Assembly: GCA_949752795.1 (NCBI GenBank)
Contig: OX457074.1
Location: 3,299,527-3,363,526 of the forward strand
Direction: 5' to 3'
DNA: 64,000 nt
From: Hyperoodon ampullatus
Lineage: Eukaryota > Chordata > Mammalia > Artiodactyla > Ziphiidae
Shown: positions 19,911 through 32,390 of the stretch, in pieces
Position numbering within the stretch: the first letter of the stretch is position 1
Layout of the letters: the number at the start of each line of letters is the position of its first letter
Translations under genes and position numbers: made by a program
The notes under the pieces: model-generated
The model's database searches: none
Told to the model about the DNA's origin: nothing
What the model saw: only the letters and a program-made list of their open reading frames with translations

Positions 19911-21240
19911 CAAATGGATAAAGACCAAACGAATAATAGCTACAGCAGAGGAATTATTAGAGAAGATTGGAGTAGGTCATCCCTAGGCCATCCATCGCCT
20001 CTGCATTTTAAAAGCGCCCCTCTCTGGGCGGAACAATCCCAGCCTGCGGCCGACGAGCCCCGCGGAGCCCTCGTTCTCCCCAGGATCCGGAAACTTAGAC
20101 TTGGTAAATGCCCCCCCCCGCCCCCATCCTTGGCCTGGGGAACCGCACGCGGGACCCGGGAGCCTGGCGCCTGCTTCCCAGTGCCCTGCCGCCGGCGGAG
20201 GCTGCTCAGAGCGGCCTGCTGAGACCTTAGTAGAGTTTTTCCTCTCTCCCTCCCTTCTTTCCTACCTGCCTTCCTTCCTCCAGGATCCCGGAGCAAGGGA
20301 GGATCAAAGACTCTAACCCGGGGTCTTTTCCCGGCTCAATAAAACCCAGTGTAAGGGTAACTGGGCGCGCTGCGCGGGAGACGCGGGGCTCTTCTGTATG
20401 TGGTGCGGGGCAGCTCCGCGCGCAGGGCTTCCTTCCCCGCGAGGAGCCCAGGCGGCTCGGCGAGCGGCCGAGAAGGCACCAAACCCTGGCGAACTTACGA
20501 CAAGCTCCCGGCCTCCTAAACGCCCGGAGGCAGGTCCTCACTAGCAAACCGGAAAAGGGGCTTGACGGAGCGGTCAGGATACTACTCTCCACCCAACCCG
20601 GCCCCTCGTCCCCATCTGGCTTTAACCTGCCCGAGGACTTGGACCGAAGAGGGTTTTTTGTCTCATTCTCCTCCCCAGCCTTCGCTTCCCCAGGCCCTGG
20701 GGCCCCGGAAAGAACTCAGTCAACTCCTCTCCCTTTGTCTGACCTTTGGGGGAAAAAGGCGTGGGCGCCTGGGTCAAGTTCACGCACCCGGCCAGCATCT
20801 TTTAGGGCAAGTGAGGCCACCTTTGTCATTTGGACCAGAAGGGTCCTAAGCAATCGGGATTGGGGGGAGGGGCGGGGGGGGCAAAGCTTCCAGAAAGGCT
20901 TTTTGAGTTTAGCCTGCTGTTCCGTTCTCACATCCCCGCCCGCCCCTCCGCTCAGCTCTGTAGAGGAGAAATAACTCGATCTGAAAGGAAGCCGTTTATT
21001 TGGAAAAATAAATGCGAAGGCCTCGTGGAGTGAGGTTCTCAGAAATGGTCTTAAGTCTTTGGCACTTGGGTAGTTTTTCGTTAGTTCTGTCCCGGTGTTT
21101 ATGAAAGTTAAGGATTTACAGTGTTTATTTGGTACAACCGTCTTTGCGGAATCTGACTTAGAGTAAAAGAAGCCACATCTACACTGCTCCTCAAAAGCTT
21201 CAGACTAAACACATTGAAATAATTACCCGCAACATTCCAG
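19911..21240. other. Intergenic, CpG-rich at 20040-20560
   Basis: No gene seen. Contains CAATAAAAC near 20336, a close fit to the Hox13 site, inside GC-rich DNA, and a forkhead-like gtgtttatttgg near 21122. Confidence 0.4.
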
Positions 21241-21246
21241 CCCTTA

Positions 21247-21318
21247 CAAAACAAAACAAAAACAAAACAAAACAAAAACCCCTCAAAGTGCAAAAACAAA
21301 AACAAAAACAAACCAAAA
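21247..21318. repeat. (AAAAC)n simple repeat
   Basis: Two runs of AAAAC/AAAAAC units. Confidence 0.85.
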
Positions 21319-21399
21319 AACCCCATTCAGAGAGCAGAAAATAGAATATGGGGCTTTAAACACACACATACTCTAAAAATTTTAATAAACAACGCTCTT

Positions 21400-22050
21400 T
21401 AAAATTTTTTTCCCATTCTTTATTCCAATACTCATGTTTTATAATTTGCAATCACTGTTATTCGTTACTTTTGTCTTTCCCCTCCCAACTTAGTTATATG
21501 CACCCTATCTCCAGTCTAAAAACACACTATACATTTACAATGTCATAAGCAATTTCCCAAGTTATTGCAGTCTTCTAAATGCCATTTAAAAATGCATAAT
21601 ATGAAATGAAATGAGTTATCATTTAGAAAACCATTTTCCCTAATGTTGGTCATTTAGGTTGTCCCCACATTTAAAAAGAAAACTATTTTTTCCCGATTAG
21701 AAAAGTAACACATTTTTGTTGTCAAGAATTTTTTTTAAATCTAAAAAAATATTATAAAGAAAAGAAAACTACCCCATATCCTATCACCCAAAGTTCACCA
21801 AAATGAATCTTTTGTTGTATTTTCTTTAGTTGCTTTTATACAAATATGTATAATTTCAAAATTGAGATTCTACATGAACATTTTTGAACCTTGCCTTTTA
21901 ACTTAATATTAGATGAAGATTCCTCAGTGTCATTAACCATTCTTCAAAAACATGATTTTAATGATTGCATAGTGTTCAGTCTTCCAGAGGTGCCATCATT
22001 TGGAAAAACATTTCTCTAATTATTGATCATTTCCGTGTTTATTTTTTAAA
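21400..22050 (-). mobile_element. Old L1/HAL1-like fragment, reverse
   Basis: Words such as 'tggtcatttaggttgtcccc' and 'cattcttcaaaaacatg' resemble the reverse complement of LINE-1 type ORF2/3' sequence. Strongly diverged. Confidence 0.4.
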
Positions 22051-22179
22051 ATAATTCATAAGAGAGTAAGAGAACATTGTTATGACCCTAAGTGTGTTTG
22101 GTAGGAAGATAAGAGTTGAATCTCCCTCGAATAGAATGCTTCGAAATTTTTAGGTTAAAAAGTCCCCCTCCTAGGTCTC

Positions 22180-22325
22180 TATTGGGAGGGGATGAAAGTG
22201 GGCCTTCTAGAGTGCTGGAAATATTCTATGTTTTGATCAGGATGGTGGTTCCATGGGTGTGTATACATGTGAAAAAATCATTAGACTGAACATTTAAGAT
22301 TTCTGCACTTTACTTTTTTATTTTT
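22180..22325 (+). mobile_element. L1 3' UTR-like fragment
   Basis: 'ggtggttccatgggtgtgta' followed by 'catttaagatttctgcactt' is typical of old L1 3' UTRs. Confidence 0.55.
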
Positions 22326-22678
22326 TAATTACTTTTTAAATTTTTATTTTATTTTTTGCTGTGTTGTGTCTTCATTGCTGCGTGCGGGCTTTCTCTAGTT
22401 GCGGCAAGCGGGGGCTACTCTTTGTTGCGGTGCGTGGGCTTCTCATTGTGGTGGCTTCTCTTGTTGTGGAGCACAGGCTCTAGGCGCTCAGGCTTCAGTA
22501 GTTGTGGCACACGGGCTCAGTAGCTGTGTCCCGTGGGCGCTAGAGCGCAGGCTCAGTAGTTGTGGCACATGGGCTTAGTTGCTCTGATGCATGTGGGATC
22601 TTCCCAGGTCAGGGCTCGAACCCATGTCCCCTGCATTGGCAGGCAGTTTCTTGACCACTGAGCCACCAGAGAAGTCCC
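22326..22678 (-). mobile_element. CHR SINE
   Basis: Reverse element from a T-rich tail to the head complement ccagagaagtcccc; B box 'cagggctcgaacccatg' near 22611. Confidence 0.92.
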
Positions 22679-22679
22679 C

Positions 22680-23570
22680 ACTTTTTAATTGTAACACTTC
22701 TTTCCCACTCCTGAAAGCCTATATCTGTTTACACAGAAAAGGACCAATGCAGAAAATAGGTAGGTGGAGGAAGTGAGAAAGGAGTGGGGACCAACCCAAA
22801 CTGGAGCAGTTCACCCCTTGCTAGGGTATTACCTTTGGTTCATAGAGACCAGAAGTAAATATTGAACAGCAGTGATGAGGAGAAAACAGACTAAAAAGAG
22901 CCTGGCCCTTCCTTCCCACCCCATGTTAAATAAAGAAGATTTTTCTATCACACATACACTCATGTGGCTTTGAGTTTTCCAAGCGAGTAGAAGATAAAAA
23001 TAGGCAAGATGAGGTTTATAAAGAGAGTTAAAATTAACATATAAATAGCTGACTCAGCTAACATGGTCAAGTGAAACAGAAGTGGGGTGCTTTATATACA
23101 ATGAAAAAAATTTTTAATTTCAGAAAGATTCATTTTGGATCTATTTTGTAATCTACATTTTCACTTTAAAAGATAGCAGACAGGACTTGGAGTCTGCTGG
23201 GGCAACTGCTCCCCCAGATGATGAGGAGGACCCGTGAGGGAGTGGAGTGGTGTCTGGTGTCTGTGCCTGGTTTTATTGGCACTATCTCGTGTGATGCTGC
23301 GTGCTGGCCAGAACATATGCTCCCTCCCTGGGATGCTGGAGGAGCGGGGAAAACCCTCCAGACTATTTGGCCCCATGCTTACTTCCTGTTGTACTTCAGA
23401 TAGAAGACTGTTACAACCACTGCACACTATTCATCGGCGATTTTTAATTTTTTTAAATTAGTTCACTTTTTCAGTTAGGATAAAGTTGGATACTTAATAT
23501 TTGATGAAGAAAGACATCACAGACATCTTTCCATGTCAGGAAAATATATTGTGGGTGTTTTATTTTTTAA
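22680..23570. other. Intergenic, nothing recognised
   Basis: Single-copy looking DNA. The frame at 23218-23461 has no features of a gene. Confidence 0.45.
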
Positions 23571-24130
23571 AAAAGCTTTTCCTGATCTTTTGAGGTATAG
23601 CATAATTCAGTAAAGTCCATTAACCTTAAGCGTATGGCTCGGGAAATATTTACCCATGTAACCACCATTCAGAACAAGGTATAGGACATTTACAGCACCT
23701 CTGTAGGTTCCCTCTAGCCCCTTTCCAGTATAATAGTCCAGAGATAATTGCCATTCTGGTTTCTGTTGCTATGGATTAGTTTTGCCTCTTCTTGAACTTC
23801 CTATAAACAGGTCATACAGTACAGAGTACAGACCTCTTTTGGGTCTGGTTTATGCCACTCAGCAAAATGTCTGTGCCATGTTGTAATGTGTATCAGTATT
23901 CTTTTAAATTGCTCTATGCTATTCCATTGTATGGATGAGCCATGAGTAGTTCATCCATTCACCTCTTGATGGACATTTGAGTTGTTTCTATTTTTGGCTA
24001 TTATGAATAAGGCTATTAAGAATATTCTTGAAGAGATCTTTTGGTGGATCAATTGATTCATTTCCTATAGAATTTCTGGATCATAGGGTAGGTATATGTT
24101 TAAATTTACTAGCTATGTGGCGTTTTTAAA
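23571..24130 (-). mobile_element. L1 fragment, reverse
   Basis: 'ccattgtatggatgagccatg', 'gatggacatttgagttgttt' and 'tttctggatcatagggt' are reverse L1 ORF2-end sequence. Confidence 0.7.
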
Positions 24131-24969
24131 AATCAGATTATCCATGGACCAGTCCCAATTCCCCACAACTAGCACAAGTAGTCAGATTTAAGAGCAAGAA
24201 AAATCTAATATTAATGGTTATGATTATGTTTGCTTGAATTTCTAGAACGAGCTCATTTTGAGTCTTAATGACCTGGACCCTTGGGACAGCAGAGATTTGA
24301 GTTTGCTGATAGCAGAGCATCAAAACTCATGGCTCTGGTTCTTCCTGTAGCCTCCCTCCACTGATCCAGTCATGGGGCAGAGTAACATCTGCAGGTTATG
24401 TCTACATGGCTCTCACCATACTCCCCCAAATGCAAGTGCAACGAGTCAGGGCAAAGAAGAACTATGACTGAGGTCAATGGTAGAATCAGCAGGGCGCCCA
24501 GGGGCCCAGGGGTTAGTGCTAGAAGATGGAAGAGATTCTCCCGAGTCCTGATTTGGATGCTGAGTTATGACTCAGGAAATTTATGGCCCCGTGGTCTTTT
24601 AACAAGAAACAATCTATCTTCCTGGGCAGAACTTCCATTACGAATGACAGGTGCCTGGAGTCAGCTTATTAAAAACCATCATTTCACCCCCAAAGTGAAG
24701 GTGCCACAGTGTGTTGGAACAGAATGCTAATTTCCAGCTCCATATCTTAATCTGGGGCATGGAGAGACATTATGAGACATATTAATATTGAAGAGACGGG
24801 AAACCCAGTGCTGTTTCTGCAGCTACACCCTGAGCCCAGGGAGTGTTAGGATCTGCCTGTATTTCCCAGATCACACTGTCCCATCCCAGCAGGTTACACA
24901 GCTCACAGACTCTCACCTGCTGCCTTGGGCTGGCTCTGCCCTGGCCTGAGACAGAGCTTACCTTGTTGC
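24131..24969. other. Intergenic, nothing recognised
   Basis: Single-copy looking sequence without a supported gene. Confidence 0.4.
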
Positions 24970-25060
24970 TCAGCGGCCGTGGTGGAGTGGAGTGAGCACT
25001 GGACTTCCAGTCGGTGGGCTGGATTCAAGTCCCAGCTGTGGCAGAGGAAAAAGCCCTCTT
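24970..25060 (+). mobile_element. MIR-like SINE fragment
   Basis: 'gagcactggacttccagtc' followed by 'ggattcaagtcccagctgtg' is the tRNA-like head of a MIR-type SINE. Confidence 0.6.
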
Positions 25061-25907
25061 ATGTTTGTATGGTGCTTTTAAATTTTTCCAAGTACCTATG
25101 TGCATTTGCATCTTTTATCTCGTGTGGTTCAGTGACGTACAAGGAGAAGGAGAGAATCTGCCCATTTTACAGAGAAGGTAAATGAACACCCTGGAGGCAG
25201 CACTTTGTTATTATTTTTGGAGTTGAGAAGAGCCTCCAGTCATTGGCTTTTGTCTCTAACTCTCTCCTATGCAGCTTTGAGAACAACTCTGAGAAGTTTG
25301 TATGGCGGGAGGAGAGATATGGGGGCGATATTTCACAGAGATCTCTCAGGGTCGAGCCAGGTTTTATGCCCACAGTTTCTCTACCCCCATCCAGTCTCCT
25401 GGGTGATCTTCCTGGCTGAGTTATCCAGTTATCAATGAACTTTCTGTCATGCAGGCCTGGGGGTGCTCAGGCCAAGTCAAAGGGAGATCTAAGGAAATGG
25501 TCTGAATGGTCAGGTCAGGAATTAGCCACGTAATTGAACCAAGTACAATTACTTGTACAAGACAGCCCGTCAGTAGATACCTCATCTAAATGCTTGGAGT
25601 TGGGAGCATGGGTTTGGGGAACCTGGTACTCAGACATGGTAGTGGGAGGGATCTCCCCAAGAGGTGAAGTTGAAGGTTCATTTTCAGTTGCACCATAGCA
25701 AAATATTTAAAATTTTTCTGTTGTTTCTAACTCAACAAACAACATGAATTTTGCATAGTTGCCATGAAATAGCAGAATGTTTCACAACTTTTTGTGGCTG
25801 ATTTCATGTAGCTTCACAATTTACATCAACTATATAAAACTGCCCTAGAAAGTTTTGTTCCTCTGAGAATCTGGGGGGCACGTGCTATGTCCTTCTTTCT
25901 GTGTCTT
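25061..25907. other. Intergenic, nothing recognised
   Basis: A few MIR-like words near 25150; otherwise unremarkable. Confidence 0.4.
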
Positions 25908-26228
25908 TTTTTAAAACGTAATTAATTAATTAATTAATTTGTGGCTGCGTTGGGTGTTCATTGCTGCGAGCGGGCTTTCTCTAGTTGCGGCGAGCGGGGG
26001 CTACTCTTCATTGTGGTGTGCAGGCTTCTCATTGCGGTGGCTTCTCTTGTTGCGGAACCCGGGCTCTAGGCGTGCAGGCTTCAGTAGTTGTGGCACGCGG
26101 GCTCAGTAGTTGTGGTGCACGGGCTTAGTTACTTCGCGGCATGTGGGATCTTCCCAGACCAGGGCTCAAACCCGTGTCCCCTGTATTAGCAAGCGGATTC
26201 TTAACCACTGCGCCACCAAGGAAGTCCC
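25908..26228 (-). mobile_element. CHR SINE
   Basis: Reverse element with (aatt)n tail and head complement ccaaggaagtccc; duplication ttctgtgtctt at 25897-25907 and 26231-26241. Confidence 0.93.
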
Positions 26229-26241
26229 TTTTCTGTGTCTT

Positions 26242-27500
26242 CTTACTCTGACACTCCACCTGAGACTCAACATTATTTTCTTCAGACTCCTTCCCTCTTT
26301 ATTAAAATATTTGGGTAAACAAAATGAACACATCTAAATTTCCTATTGCTTTAGCATCTCAGGGGCCTGTAGGAAAATGATGCCATTGTGTCTAATTGAA
26401 TTTTTCATCTGCATGTTTGGGGCCATGTGGTCTGAGGCATGGGAGATCTGAAAACTTGGTGCCGGGGACTCTTGTGGAGTGTGTGTGTAGGTGACAATTA
26501 AAACCAGTTTTCCCTCTTTGTCAGCATGGCCCAAGATGGGGCTTACTTGGCCTTATAGACAGAACTACTTCCTAGGCCTTGGACCTAAGAATCAGCTGTC
26601 TCCCTTCCTACTGCCACATTCCTGGACAGTAAGCCCTGACTCTAAAACAAAGGATTCCCTATTAGTGTGCAAAACAAGTGTTTCCCCAGAGGAGCTTGTC
26701 CTTCAGCCCAGGTGTCAGTAACAGGAGACTGATTGTTGTTTCATTTTAGAGATGATTTAGATGATCGATACAAGCCCTTTCCCAATAAAAACATTTTATT
26801 TGTCCCTGAGAAGGTTTCCTTGGAAGCATCTCAACATGCCCCATTTACTATTTTTACTCTGAATGTTTCCGTGGTCCAGAACATTTTTGGCAAAGCTCTC
26901 GGGTGAAAGCGTGACTCCAGGCTGGGAAGCCTGCCTCCACCTTGCCAAGGGGTTTTCTAGTGGTTGGGCTGAGGTGGGCCACCTCTGCCACCTTGGTTCA
27001 TTAAAGAGGCTGATGAGGTTTGCCCTGCGTCTGCACCACACCTCAATCCATACCCTCTGATCTTTGAAGCAGGAAACTGCAAAGCTGCGGGAGCACCTGG
27101 GGAGAAAAGGAAGTGGGAATGGGGCATTCTCCCTCCTAGTCTTGAACCGCCAAACGGAGAACCAGGCAGTGATACATCACCAAGTCCCAATTACCTGCAC
27201 AAGAATTTTCTGTCCTGGGCTTCTCTTGGCTAATCTTATGATCTACGCTGTTGGCGCCATCAATTCACCCTCTTAACCTGACACTTCTGTAGTTCTCAGT
27301 CCTGCCTTAGTTGATCTCTTCCAGGTGCGGGGAGCTAGAAGTCTGAGAAAAATACGAGCTCTGTTGACCGTGAGATTTGAGGAAGTGGACGGCTTCTCTC
27401 AGGCTCTGGTTTTGCTTTCACTGCCACGATGTTCCAGAGAGACAGCGGGATACAGCTGAGAGGGTGTGGAACTCATCCTCTTCACTTGGCCCTCACAGCA
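26242..27500. other. Intergenic single-copy island
   Basis: About 1.25 kb without recognisable repeats in an otherwise repeat-dense interval. No exon found. The part at 27165-27290 ('cccaattacctgcacaagaa', 'ctaatcttatgatctacg') looks ordered enough to test for conservation. Confidence 0.4.
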
Positions 27501-27514
27501 TAGCTTGATAACTT

Positions 27515-27595
27515 GACTTCAGAGTCACAAGTCCTGGGTCTTTGTAGGTGCTGGATAAATGTTGGTTGAATGAATAAATATACAAGGAGTGAATA
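27515..27595 (+). mobile_element. L2/MIR 3'-end fragment
   Basis: 'gtaggtgctggataaatgtt' followed by 'ggttgaatgaataaa' is the shared L2/MIR terminus. Confidence 0.6.
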
Positions 27596-27744
27596 AATCA
27601 GTATATTCCAAGGACACTATCACAGTTACACATCATACAACTGAGACTGCATTCAAAAGTAAAACTGTAAGTCATTTTTATAATAAAGTAAAACTTTATT
27701 TGATTTGGGGTTGCCTGTCATTGGTAACTGAAAGATAAGATTTT

Positions 27745-27957
27745 TTTTTTTTTTTTTTTTTTTTTGCGGTACGTGGGCCTCTCACTGTTGTGGCCTCTCC
27801 CGTTGCGGAGCACAGGCTCCGGACGCGCAGGCTCAGTGGCCATGGTTCACGGGCCCAGCCGCTCCACGGCATGTGGGATCTTCCCGGACCGGGGCACGAA
27901 CCCGTGTCCCCTGCATCGGCAGGCGGACTCTCAACCACTGTGCCACCAGGGAAGCCC
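27745..27957 (-). mobile_element. Short, young CHR SINE
   Basis: Short form with long poly-A (25 T on this strand) and the 'gcggtacgtgggcctctcac' tail-side sequence. Perfect 14-bp duplication aaagataagatttt (27731-27744, 27958-27971). Confidence 0.95.
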
Positions 27958-27989
27958 AAAGATAAGATTTTGATTCCACCTTGCAGCAC

Positions 27990-28800
27990 TTAATGGGATG
28001 CCTATCATGCCACCCCTTGCTCCTTCTCTCCTCAGTCCTGGAAGTCACTTCTTTATCCCAAACTCTTCAATGTTCCCTTCTCTAAGGCCTTCAGAATAAA
28101 GCCTGAACTCTGCCGTATGCCCCGCCCCCGGCCATATATGATCAAATTCCTATTTACATTTGCAGGCGTAACAATTCACACTGTACAGTCCTTAATTGTT
28201 CTCAGAGTTCTCACTAATGTTGCCTCATTTAATCCTTCTAATCTTTCTGGGAGATAATACTTTTCATCCCCATTTTACAGATGAAGAACCTATTATCTCA
28301 CAGAAGGTAGAACAAGGACTTGAACTCAGGTTGCTGAGCCCATATTCTCTATGCTTCCTACACATGCACTACCACTCCCAACCCGCTAAGCTGCTACGTT
28401 CTACTTCCTTCTTGGTGCCAGAATTGTCTGACTCCTAGATCTTTGACCGCATGATACCTCACCCCCAACACTGTGTGTTCAGAGTCTTGTCCATTTTTCA
28501 AAGTTCAGCTCAGATTCTCCCTCTCCTCTGAGTGGTCAGGTTACGTCTAGTCTCCTCTCTTGTGCTCTCTTGCCCTGGACGTTACTGATTTTAAAATACT
28601 CAGCTTTAAAACACAGTGTGGCTATTTAAAATACAGTTACCTAAAGCAAAGTGTAGTTATTTGTGGATGAACCTGCCCGGCTCCACCACTAGGCTGCAAG
28701 ATCCTTGAATATGGGGACGGGTTTTACTCACCTGTTTTATGTCCCCCAGGGCCCAGCACAGTGCCTGGCACCTGGTAATTACTCAATAAACGCTTAGTAA
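27990..28800 (+). mobile_element. L2 LINE 3' portion with embedded MIR
   Basis: Ends with 'cccagcacagtgcctggcac' then 'ctggtaattactcaataaacg', the L2 3' terminus. The section 28200-28345 is instead a reverse MIR ('gcctcatttaatccttctaa', 'ccccattttacagatgaag'). Confidence 0.65.
28200..28345 (-). mobile_element. MIR fragment
   Basis: Reverse MIR core lying inside L2-like sequence. Confidence 0.7.
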
Positions 28801-29080
28801 TAAAACCATGATTTTATTGTTAAGTGAAAAAAGTGTAGAGTAGGATATAGTAGCCTACCTTTTGTCTAAAAAGGGGGGAAATAAAATATATTACCACAGT
28901 AATTTTTATTTGCATAAAGACAATCTGGAAGGACATATAAGAGACTAATCACAACGGTTTCCTCTAAGGGGACAGGGCTACGGTGAGAAAGGGAGAGATA
29001 GAGACAGTGCGGGAGAGAGATTTTTCACTTTATACAATTTTATAATTTTCTAAAACCATGTGAATATATTTCTCTTAAAA
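28801..29080 (+). mobile_element. Old interspersed repeat, family not named
   Basis: 'atttgcataaagacaatctgg', 'ggtttcctctaaggggac', 'tttttcactttatacaattt' form a familiar old LINE/LTR-like 3' end that I cannot assign with certainty. Confidence 0.4.
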
Positions 29081-29639
29081 ATCAAAAAGGTTGCTGAAGT
29101 GATTTAGCCACCAGGGATTATTCCTGATGCTGTCCCTGCACTTATGAGGTGACAACATCCACAACTGTCATCAGCCCATCAACTCTAGAGCAGGTGGCAG
29201 GGCTGTCCCTGCAGAAGGCGGTAAAACTCCACTTGATATATGGAAGGCCAGGGGTGGGGAGGGAGGGAGAAAAAAGAGGATAGAAAAAGGGATTTTCTTT
29301 TCAATCAGATAAATGGCAACTCTTTTTATTTAAGGCATGTTTGCATTATATTTATAATTTTTTTAATGAAAAGCTAGAAAGAATACAGAAGTCTTTTGCA
29401 GGATGAATTTGCCTGGCCACTAGCAATGCAAATTTAAGGTCACCCAAAGAATTACTCCTCTAGACCAATGCCTCATCTCTCAGAGAATCAGCTCTGAGAA
29501 GAAACTATGTTTTGGAGACCATAGAAAATGAGTGAATAGGAGTGGAGAGAGAGAGAACAGAGTGAAAGATGGGGAGAGATAAAGAAAGAGAAGAGACAGG
29601 AAAATGATGGAGGATACCAGAAAGGAAAAAGAAAACATT
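29081..29639. other. Intergenic, nothing recognised
   Basis: Includes GA-rich sequence at 29540-29630; no gene. Confidence 0.45.
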
Positions 29640-29969
29640 TTATTTATTTATTTTAATATTTTAATTAATTAATTAATTAATTTTTAATTTTCATTTTTGG
29701 CTGCATCTGGTCTTAGTTGCGGCATGCAGGCTCTTTGTTGCAGCACATGGGCTTCTCTCTAGTTGTGGCGTGTGGGCTCCAGAGCACGTGGGCTCTGTAG
29801 TTTGTGGCATGCGGGCTCTCTAGTTGAGGCATGCAGGCTCAGTAGTTGTGGCGCACCTGGGCTTGGTTGCCCGGGGGCATGTGGGATCTTATTTCCCTAA
29901 CCAGGGGTGGAACCCACGTCCCCTGCATTGGAAGGTGGATTCTTTACCACTGGACCACCAGGGAAGTCC
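29640..29969 (-). mobile_element. CHR-type SINE, older subfamily
   Basis: Reverse element with 'ggctgcatctggtcttagttg' next to the tail and head complement ccaccagggaagtccc; imperfect duplication agaaaaca (before and after). Confidence 0.88.
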
Positions 29970-30944
29970 CAGAAAACAGATTTTAAAAGCTAGGAAAAAA
30001 AGGAGACATAGAGAGTTGAGAGTGAGAAAGAGAAAGAGAGACAGAGAGAAGCAGAGAGGGTATGTGCCTGGGAAAGGCTTGGAGGATAATTCCCAAACCA
30101 GGCCAGCAAAAGGCTCACGCGCCAGGGGAGACCAGCCCATGTCATCAGGGACCTGCTAGGCTCTGAGATGGGGAGGCTTCATGTTCCTGGAGCAGAGAGT
30201 CTCATCAAAGGTTTGATCCCGGCCACCCCTCCAGGTATGTACACCACCTCTACAGCATGAAGCAATGGAGGGGAGTGGTTCTCCAGGCTTCCTTGGATCT
30301 TTCTACGGCCAGTACCATTTGCCTCTAGGAGCTGAATTCCCAAAGGCAGGTACTCCCGATAGTCTAATTGTGCAGCCTCTGGGGATAATCTAGTCTGAGG
30401 GCAACTCATCTGTCCTGCTCTGGTAGTAGGCACTGTGCCACAGTCCAGCCCCCAGCTTCAGGTTCCCTCCTGAACAACTGGAGAGGAGTGGCTGGTGCAG
30501 AATTGGTCCAGATTCCCCCTTCCTAGGTGGGGAGGATCCTGAAAAGGGATGGAGAAGGCTAGAGCAGGAGTTAAAGTTGGTGGTAGAGGAATTTTGACCT
30601 TGAGTTTAGCTGTGTACCCATGAACCCAGACAGAAATGAGGGGATAAATGTCCAATTCCAGACAGGATGGAGCTCTCTCTTCCCCACTTTGGACTGCTTC
30701 CATGACACTGGTAGGACATCTACAAAAGAAAGGAATTCAATAGCATCTTGTTAAAAGGTGTGTGTGTGGGGGGAGTTGCATTCTGACTTTTTTCCAGGGT
30801 GTCTTCCCTAATCAAAACCAGCTGGGTGAGGTTGTTCTATTCTCTCAGCCACCACCTGGGTTAAGTCACTTTCTTCTCCTGCACGTGATTTCTATTCCCC
30901 TCTTTTACCTATTTCTCTCACTTAAAGTCGTATCCACAGGCTTC
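29970..30944. other. Intergenic, purine-rich start
   Basis: GA-rich at 30000-30060, then single-copy looking sequence with no supported gene. Confidence 0.4.
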
Positions 30945-31208
30945 AACTAGACAGAAAATCAATAAGCGTATATAAGAATTCAACACTACCATCAACCAAC
31001 AGGATCTAATGGATATTAACAGAAACTTCCATCCAATAACAGCAGAATCCTCATTGTTTTCAAGTGTCCGTGGAACACATACCAAGATAAACCACATTAT
31101 TGACCATAAAACAAATTTCAATAACTTTAAAACAATTGACATCATATCAAGTATGTTCTCTGACCATAATAAAACCAAAGTAGAAATCAATAACAAAAAG
31201 ATAACAGA

Positions 31209-31399
31209 GGGCTTCCCTGGTGGCGCAGTGGTTGGGAGTCCGCCTGCCGATGCAGGGGACACGGGTTCGTGCCCCGGTCCGGGAGGATCCCACATGCCGC
31301 GGAGCGGCTGGGCCCGTGAGCCATGGCTGCTGAGCCTGCACACCCGGAGCCTGTGCTCCGCAACGGGAGAGGCCACAACAGTGAGAGGCCCGCGTACCA

Positions 31400-31425
<26 letters not shown>
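31209..31425 (+). mobile_element. Short, young CHR SINE inside L1
   Basis: Head 'gggcttccctggtggcgcag', long poly-A, perfect 14-bp duplication aaaaagataacaga (31195-31208, 31426-31439). Confidence 0.95.
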
Positions 31426-31432
<7 letters not shown>

Positions 31433-31944
31433 TAACAGAAAAATCTCCAAATACTTGGAAACTGAACAACGTACTTCTAAATAATCTATGGGTCAAAGAG
31501 GGAATTCTCAAGTGAAATTTTAAAATAAAATGAATTGAGTGACAGTGGAAATATAATATTAAAATTTATGGCTAAAACAGTGCTGAGAAAGAAGTTTGTA
31601 GCACTAAATTCATATATTTCCCAGTGGAAAACTCTCAAATCAATAATCTAAGCTCCCACCTCAAGAACCTAGAAAAAAAAAAAAGAACAAAATTAATCCA
31701 AAGCAAGTGGAAATAGTAAAGATAAGAGCATAAATTCATAAAATTGAAAACAAAAAAAGAAGACAGTAACAGAAAACAGAAAAAGAAAATCAGTGTAACA
31801 AGGAGCTGATTATCTAAAAAGATCAATAAACCTCTAGCACAATCGACAAATTTTAAAAGAGGGAAGAAACATATCACCAATATTGGGAATGAACAGGAGA
31901 TATCACTACAGACCCTGTAGACATCAAAAGAATAACCGGGGAAT

Positions 31945-32390
31945 AGTATGTAGTAGGCTGAATAATGGCCTACAAAGATATTAGGAGCCTGTAAATATTA
32001 CCTTATTTAGAAAAAGGGCCTTTGTGGATATGGTTAAGTAAGGATTTTAAGATGAGGAGATTATCCCGGTAGGCCCTAAGTACAATCACAAGTGTCCTAA
32101 TAAGAGAGAGACAGAGGGAGATTTGACATACAAAGAAGAGGAGAAGATAATGTGACCATGGAAGGAGGAGTTGAAGCAATGTGGTCACAAAGAATACTGG
32201 CTACCACTAGAAGATGGAGAAGGCAAGGAATGGGTGACCCCCTGGAGGGAGTATAGTTTTTCCAGCACCTTGATTTTGCTTCATTGATACTGGTTTTGAA
32301 TTTCCAGAACTGTGACAGAATAAATTTCTATTGTTTTAAGCCATTATGTTATGTTACTTTGTTACAGCAGTCACAGGAAACATACAGTAT
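31945..32390 (+). mobile_element. Old ~450-bp interspersed repeat, copy 1
   Basis: 'ctgaataatggcctacaaag', 'ggatatggttaagtaaggat', 'ccagaactgtgacagaataa'. The same family occurs at 34860-35315 and 61735-62305. Common in mammals, but I cannot name it with confidence. Confidence 0.6.

Noticed and set aside
21061..21080. 'gggtagtttttcg' as a miR-196-like seed (also 8885 'gggtagtttctat')
   Set aside because: Only the first few bases match; the second lies in an L1 and neither has a hairpin partner.
30918..31515. Long frames on both strands at 31 kb
   Set aside because: They read through a CHR SINE and the surrounding L1 fragment.
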